The notes below the pieces were generated by a model. The model did no database searches and was not told the origin of the DNA. It saw only the letters and a list, made by a program, of their open reading frames with translations. A DNA stretch of 64,000 nt from Saltatorellus ferox (lineage in GTDB: Bacteria; Planctomycetota; UBA1135; GCA-002686595). Shown one piece after another: positions 60,329-64,000 of the stretch (position 1 is the stretch's first letter; each line of letters opens with the position of its first letter). Location: contig CP036434.1 in NCBI GenBank assembly GCA_007751475.1, positions 6,887,524 through 6,951,523 of the forward strand. The letters are read 5' to 3'. Made by a program: the position numbers and the translations under genes.

Positions 60329-62113
60329 TCAGGCTGGCGTCCCCGCCGGCTCTTTCTGGGCGAAAACGAGAGCGACGGCTGCGGCCACGCCCGCGCCGAT
60401 CATCGCGTAGCCGGAGGCGCCGTTGCCATAGAGGACGTGACCGGTCCCGAGGAGCACGCAGTACACGGCGACGCATCCGAGGAACATGCAGAGCAGCCCT
60501 CTCGGAACGGGCCAGGGTTCCCCGGCTCCCGTCGCGGGCTGGAACCCGCGCCAGCCCGGGCCGCCCGGCCGAACGGTGTCCACGAAGCGTTGAAGCGTGG
60601 CGTGGTCCTCCCGGGGCGTGACGAACGCCGCAGCCAGCCAGAGAGCGGTGGTGGCGAGTGCGCCGCCGACGAGGCCCACGTGGTCGGGCAGCGGCTCCCC
60701 GAAGATCCGCTGATGCACGAAGGTTACGTGGCCAGCGATGATCAGCGACCCGACCATCGCGATGATCTCGGTCCACGCGTTGATGCGCCACCAGAACCAG
60801 CGAAGGATGTAGATCCCGCCCGTCCCCGCGCCGAGGAGCAGGAGAATGTTGAACGCCTGGGTCGCATCGGTGAGCAGAAGGCCCAGCGCGCTGCCCATGA
60901 CGAGCGAAAGCGCCGTCGCGACGCGGCCCGCGCGCACGAGTTCACGCTCCGAGGCCTCGGGCCGGACGAAGCGCGCCCAGACGTCGTTCACCAGGTAGCT
61001 GGCGCCGAGGTTGAGCTGGGTGCTCATCGTGCTCATGAACGCTGCCATCAACGAGGCGGTCACGAGCCCGAGCAGCCCTGGCGGCAGGAGACTTAGCATC
61101 GCGGGGTACGCGAGGTCGTCTCCGACCTTGTCCTGCGGAATCCCGGGGAACGCTGCGTGAAGATCGTCGAGGTCCGGGAAGACGATCAGCGACGCGAGAG
61201 CGACCAGAATCCAGGGCCACGGCCGGAGCGCATAGTGAGCCACGTTGTAGAGCAGCGTCGCGCCTACCGCGTGCCCTTCGGTCTTCCCCGAAAAGATGCG
61301 CTGGGCGATGTAGCCGCCGCCGCCGGGCTCGGAACCCGGGTAGTAGGCCGCCCACCACTGCACGGCGATGGGCACGAGGAGCAGCGGCACCCAGACCTCG
61401 CTCTGGCTGAAGTCCGGCAGCATCGCGGTCTTGCCCGACACGAGCGGATGCTCCAGCAGCGCCGACAGACCGCCAACCTCGGGCAGCCCGACGATCACGA
61501 TCGCCGCCCAGACCGATCCCACCATGGCGAGGATGAACTGCACGAAGTCGGTCAAGATCACCGCGCGCAGGCCACCGAGTCCGCTATAGGCAAGCGTGAT
61601 CGCGCCTGCGACGAGCAGCGTGAGCCAGCCGTCCCAGCCGAGCAGAATGCCGCCCAGCTTGATCGCTGCGAGGCTCACCGCCGCCATCACGACGACGTTG
61701 AACACGAGCCCGAGGTAGATGGCGCGGAAGCCGCGGAGGAACGCGGCTGGCTTGCCTCCGTAGCGGAGTTCGTAGAACTCCATGTCAGTCATCACGCCGC
61801 TCCGGCGCCACAGCCGTGCGTAGACGAAGACGGTGAGCATGCCCGTGAGAAGGAAAGCCCACCACGTCCAGTTGCCGCTGACGCCGCTCTTGCGAACGAG
61901 TCCCGTGACGAGGTTCGGCGTGTCCGCCGAGAACGTCGTCGCCACCATGCTGACACCGAGCAGCCACCAGGGCATGTCACGGCCCGCCAGGAAGTAGCCG
62001 CGGACGCTCGACCCGGCCTGACGCGAGGCGAGGAGTCCGACGACGAGAGCGAGCGCGAAATAGCCCGCGATGATCGACCAATCGAGAGGAGTGAGGTGCA
62101 CGCCCTGAAGCAT
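60329..62113 (-). CDS. Sodium:solute symporter-family transporter
   Basis: A 594-residue inner-membrane protein of the SSS family with about thirteen to fourteen hydrophobic helices. Typical landmarks are SIIAGYFALALVVGLLASRQ near the start, FLAGRDMPWWLLGVSMVATT, NLVTGLVRKSGVSGNWTWWA, YSGLGGLRAVILTDFVQFIL (sodium-site region) and MAAFMSTMSTQLNLGASYLV. It imports a sugar, amino acid or organic acid with sodium; the exact solute is not clear. Its 3' end meets that of the sigma-factor gene directly. It lies 57 bp downstream of the DUF547 gene on the same strand. Confidence 0.93.
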   Translation of the reverse strand: MLQGVHLTPLDWSIIAGYFALALVVGLLASRQAGSSVRGYFLAGRDMPWWLLGVSMVATTFSADTPNLVTGLVRKSGVSGNWTWWAFLLTGMLTVFVYARLWRRSGVMTDMEFYELRYGGKPAAFLRGFRAIYLGLVFNVVVMAAVSLAAIKLGGILLGWDGWLTLLVAGAITLAYSGLGGLRAVILTDFVQFILAMVGSVWAAIVIVGLPEVGGLSALLEHPLVSGKTAMLPDFSQSEVWVPLLLVPIAVQWWAAYYPGSEPGGGGYIAQRIFSGKTEGHAVGATLLYNVAHYALRPWPWILVALASLIVFPDLDDLHAAFPGIPQDKVGDDLAYPAMLSLLPPGLLGLVTASLMAAFMSTMSTQLNLGASYLVNDVWARFVRPEASERELVRAGRVATALSLVMGSALGLLLTDATQAFNILLLLGAGTGGIYILRWFWWRINAWTEIIAMVGSLIIAGHVTFVHQRIFGEPLPDHVGLVGGALATTALWLAAAFVTPREDHATLQRFVDTVRPGGPGWRGFQPATGAGEPWPVPRGLLCMFLGCVAVYCVLLGTGHVLYGNGASGYAMIGAGVAAAVALVFAQKEPAGTPA

Positions 62114-62170
62114 AGCGACGGCTCGCCCTGCGGAGCGAAATCGAAGTCGGGCCTGCGGCGGCTCTCTCCG

Positions 62171-63007
62171 CTATCGCCTCCCCTTTTGGGCATTCACGCT
62201 CCAATCGTAGTCGACGTAGCGCACATCGATCTTCGCCGCCTGGGCCCGCAGCGCCTTGGCCGTCGACTCGTCCCCCACGTGATCGGCGATCCAGCGAACG
62301 ATAGGGGCGTCCCCCTGGCCAAAGTCTTCCTCGAACCAGTCGAAGATCTTGGAGACGCGGATCTTGCCGTTCACCGGCACGACCTGGTTCCGCGATGAGT
62401 CGCCGAGCCAGACCTGGACCTGGTCGTCCAGCTGCTCGCTCAGATCCTCGGCGATGAAGGCTGTCGCTCGAAGCGGCGGGCAGCCGAGCGAAGCGCAGTT
62501 GATCGCCGCGTGCACCCGCGCGTCCTTGAACACGGGCCTCAGCAGCTCGTGCTCGATCTCGTCGAGCGTGATCTTCTTCCCCTTCTTCTCCGGGTCGAAC
62601 GCCGGCAGTGGGATGAACTTCTTCTCCCAGGGCGAGCTGAAGAGTCCGCCGAGATCCTTGATGCTCTTGACCGGTCCTTCGTCACGGATCAGCTGAATCG
62701 TGAAGGCGTTGTAGGCATTGATCCAGAACGCGAAGCGCTGGTCGCGGCTCCAGCTCGCGTGCTGCGCAGGCGTGGTCGCAGCGAGACCCGCGAGGTAGGC
62801 GTCGAGCGCCTTCGGGTTCTCACGCAGCCCCGCGTAGTCGACGAGGCCGCCCTTCAGCGCGGACTCGTACACCGCGGTGAGTCCCGCGTGCGTGTGATCG
62901 AACGCCGCGGTCTGAATCTCCGCTGCCTGGAGCCGAGGCACTCCCGCCAGTACGGAGACGGCCAGAACAGCGGAGGTGACGGCGGCGGCAGCGAGAGTTT
63001 TCTTCAT
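62171..63007 (-). CDS. DUF547 domain-containing exported protein
   Basis: A 278-residue exported protein, start at 63007 (MKKTLAAAAVTSAVLAVSVL, cleavage near LQAAE); an ATG at 63022 would add five residues. The DUF547 domain is evident: WSRDQRFAFWINAYNAFTIQ, SIKDLGGLFSSPWEKKF, ITLDEIEHELLRPVFKDARV, HAAINCASLGCPPLRATAFI with the conserved Cys pair and His. DUF547 proteins have a papain-like fold prediction and occur near cell-envelope genes. The function is unknown. Confidence 0.9.
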   Translation of the reverse strand: MKKTLAAAAVTSAVLAVSVLAGVPRLQAAEIQTAAFDHTHAGLTAVYESALKGGLVDYAGLRENPKALDAYLAGLAATTPAQHASWSRDQRFAFWINAYNAFTIQLIRDEGPVKSIKDLGGLFSSPWEKKFIPLPAFDPEKKGKKITLDEIEHELLRPVFKDARVHAAINCASLGCPPLRATAFIAEDLSEQLDDQVQVWLGDSSRNQVVPVNGKIRVSKIFDWFEEDFGQGDAPIVRWIADHVGDESTAKALRAQAAKIDVRYVDYDWSVNAQKGRR

Positions 63008-63238
63008 GGCTTCCAGGGGCATAGCGGTCAGCGGGGACGCGACGTCGCATTCGTGGTCAGCGGGGAGGCTGTGACCGGAAAAGGCGGGATGAACGCCAGC
63101 GCAGTCTCACTTCACGGACCCATAGCGTGCCATCGCGAGAATGAAATGCCTCATTGCGGCCACGGTCTCCGGATCGAACGGGACCGACGATGCCCTTTGC
63201 GCGGCAACGTGCTCTCCTGAAGGCAGAGGTTCCTCACC

Positions 63239-64000
63239 ATGCAACGATCCAGCTTGACCAAGCCCCGCTCGCTCACATGCTCCGGCAAGGCCGCAGCTCC
63301 CCTCCTGGGCCTCGCGCTCGCCCTTTCCTCCTGCGGCAGCGGCGCCGTCTCGGAGGTCTCCCAGGGTGCTGGCGATGGCACCGGCTCCTCCCTCGAGGAA
63401 GGGCGGCGCCTGTTCCGGGAAGGTACGCTCGGGCTGGAAGCCTTCTGGTCGGACGTGGCGGGGCTCGATGCAGGCCTCGCCCGCGCCGGCTTCTCGACCC
63501 TCGATGCGCTGGCCCTGGGCCTTCAGCTCGACGCAGGTGCCATGGACCCGATCACGCTCGGCCAGCTGACGAATGAACTGGCAGGTGGGCTGAGTTCGGG
63601 AGACCTCTTCGCCCTCAACGATCCGCTGGTCTTCGAGCAACTGCTCGCCCAGGGCGCGGTCGTCGGACTGGTGGGCGTGGAAGCCGACGGGGCTCCGGGC
63701 ATCACGCTCGACGGACCCGACGGTCTCAGCGTCAGCTGCGCCCTCTGCCACAGCGTGGTGGACGGCTCGAGCTACGGTGGCCCCGAGCTGCCTGGCGCGA
63801 TCGGCCAGCGGATCGACGGCCCGGCTGCGAAGGATCTGCGCCTCGGCGCTCTCTTCGCCCACGCGGATCGATCCAGCGCGCTCTATCCCTACCTTCCCCA
63901 GTCCCACGCGACGATCGGCGGCTTTCCGATCGCGCGGACCGGCGCGTTCGTCGAACCGACGAGCACGGAACAGCAGTTCGACGCAGTCCTCTTCGAGGCC
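63239..64000 (+). CDS. c-type cytochrome lipoprotein, 3'-truncated by window edge
   Basis: The first 254 codons of a longer gene. The N-terminus carries a lipobox (APLLGLALALSSCGSGAVSE). The mature part has a helical start (SSLEEGRRLFREGTLGLEAF), then a heme-binding CALCH motif (SVSCALCHSVVDGSSYGG) near residue 167, and TIGGFPIARTGAFVEPTSTE at the window edge. It resembles Planctomycete or myxobacterial cytochrome proteins of the di-heme peroxidase or RoxA-like type, but the missing C-terminus prevents assignment. It is periplasmic or lipid-anchored by inference. An AGGCAGAGG stretch lies 8 bases before the ATG. Confidence 0.8.
   Translation, partial: MQRSSLTKPRSLTCSGKAAAPLLGLALALSSCGSGAVSEVSQGAGDGTGSSLEEGRRLFREGTLGLEAFWSDVAGLDAGLARAGFSTLDALALGLQLDAGAMDPITLGQLTNELAGGLSSGDLFALNDPLVFEQLLAQGAVVGLVGVEADGAPGITLDGPDGLSVSCALCHSVVDGSSYGGPELPGAIGQRIDGPAAKDLRLGALFAHADRSSALYPYLPQSHATIGGFPIARTGAFVEPTSTEQQFDAVLFEA

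Noticed and set aside
1..64000. CRISPR arrays, tRNA and rRNA genes
   Set aside because: No regularly spaced short direct repeats, cloverleaf-like intergenic sequences or rRNA-like stretches were found by eye.

Overview
This is 64 kb of high-GC bacterial chromosome that most likely comes from a Planctomycetota bacterium, probably a deep-branching, metagenome-type lineage. The evidence is the density of families typical of that phylum: DUF1552 with a DUF1592-type secreted cytochrome, DUF1501 with DUF1800, sulfatases with appended lectin folds, many long signal-peptide proteins, a pair of ECF-like sigma factors, and c-type cytochromes with Planctomycete-style heme motifs. No rRNA, tRNA, CRISPR array, prophage or complete transposase was seen.

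Layout. 1-21.9 kb is ordinary, mostly intact coding sequence: a truncated Gfo/Idh/MocA oxidoreductase, a MITE-like element, an ATP-grasp ligase, a SpoU/TrmH RNA methyltransferase, a TPR-like exported protein, DUF1552 and DUF1592 proteins around a PLP aminotransferase, a second PLP aminotransferase, a 2144-residue exported alpha-2-macroglobulin-like protein, an AEC transporter and the ribosome-assembly GTPase RsgA. 21.9-38.1 kb is a decaying, repeat-rich accessory stretch. It holds five copies or fragments (A-E) of a mosaic repeat, several copies of a palindromic repeat, broken genes (an MFS transporter, an HD hydrolase with a replaced N-terminus) and small exported proteins. Inside it lies a tidy MarR-DoxX-extradiol dioxygenase operon. 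38.1-47.6 kb is housekeeping again: PhyH dioxygenase, FolC, a Nudix-like protein, DUF1501/DUF1800, an MscS channel and a UbiD-type decarboxylase. 47.7-54.9 kb encodes three consecutive secreted proteins (sulfatase-LamG, lectin-like/sugar-dehydrogenase, and a small beta-rich protein) that all end in the same roughly 130-residue C-terminal domain. 54.9-64 kb holds a PhoR/PhoB-like two-component system, tryptophan 2,3-dioxygenase, two sigma factors, a sodium:solute symporter, a DUF547 protein and the start of a c-type cytochrome lipoprotein.

The most unusual features are linked. The C-terminal domain shared by the secreted proteins at 47.7-54.9 kb also occurs, frameshifted and without its upstream gene, inside mosaic repeats A-C. 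There it is joined back-to-back with the antisense 3' end of a phytanoyl-CoA dioxygenase-like gene and is followed by a palindrome whose sequence recurs at several other intergenic sites. Repeat copy D runs straight into an intact phytanoyl-CoA dioxygenase gene on one side and supplies a new N-terminus to a truncated HD-domain gene on the other. This looks like an undescribed dispersed repeat that spreads 3' gene ends. The second notable item is a self-contained, probably quinone/catechol-responsive operon with matching candidate operators (TGTTNNAACA).
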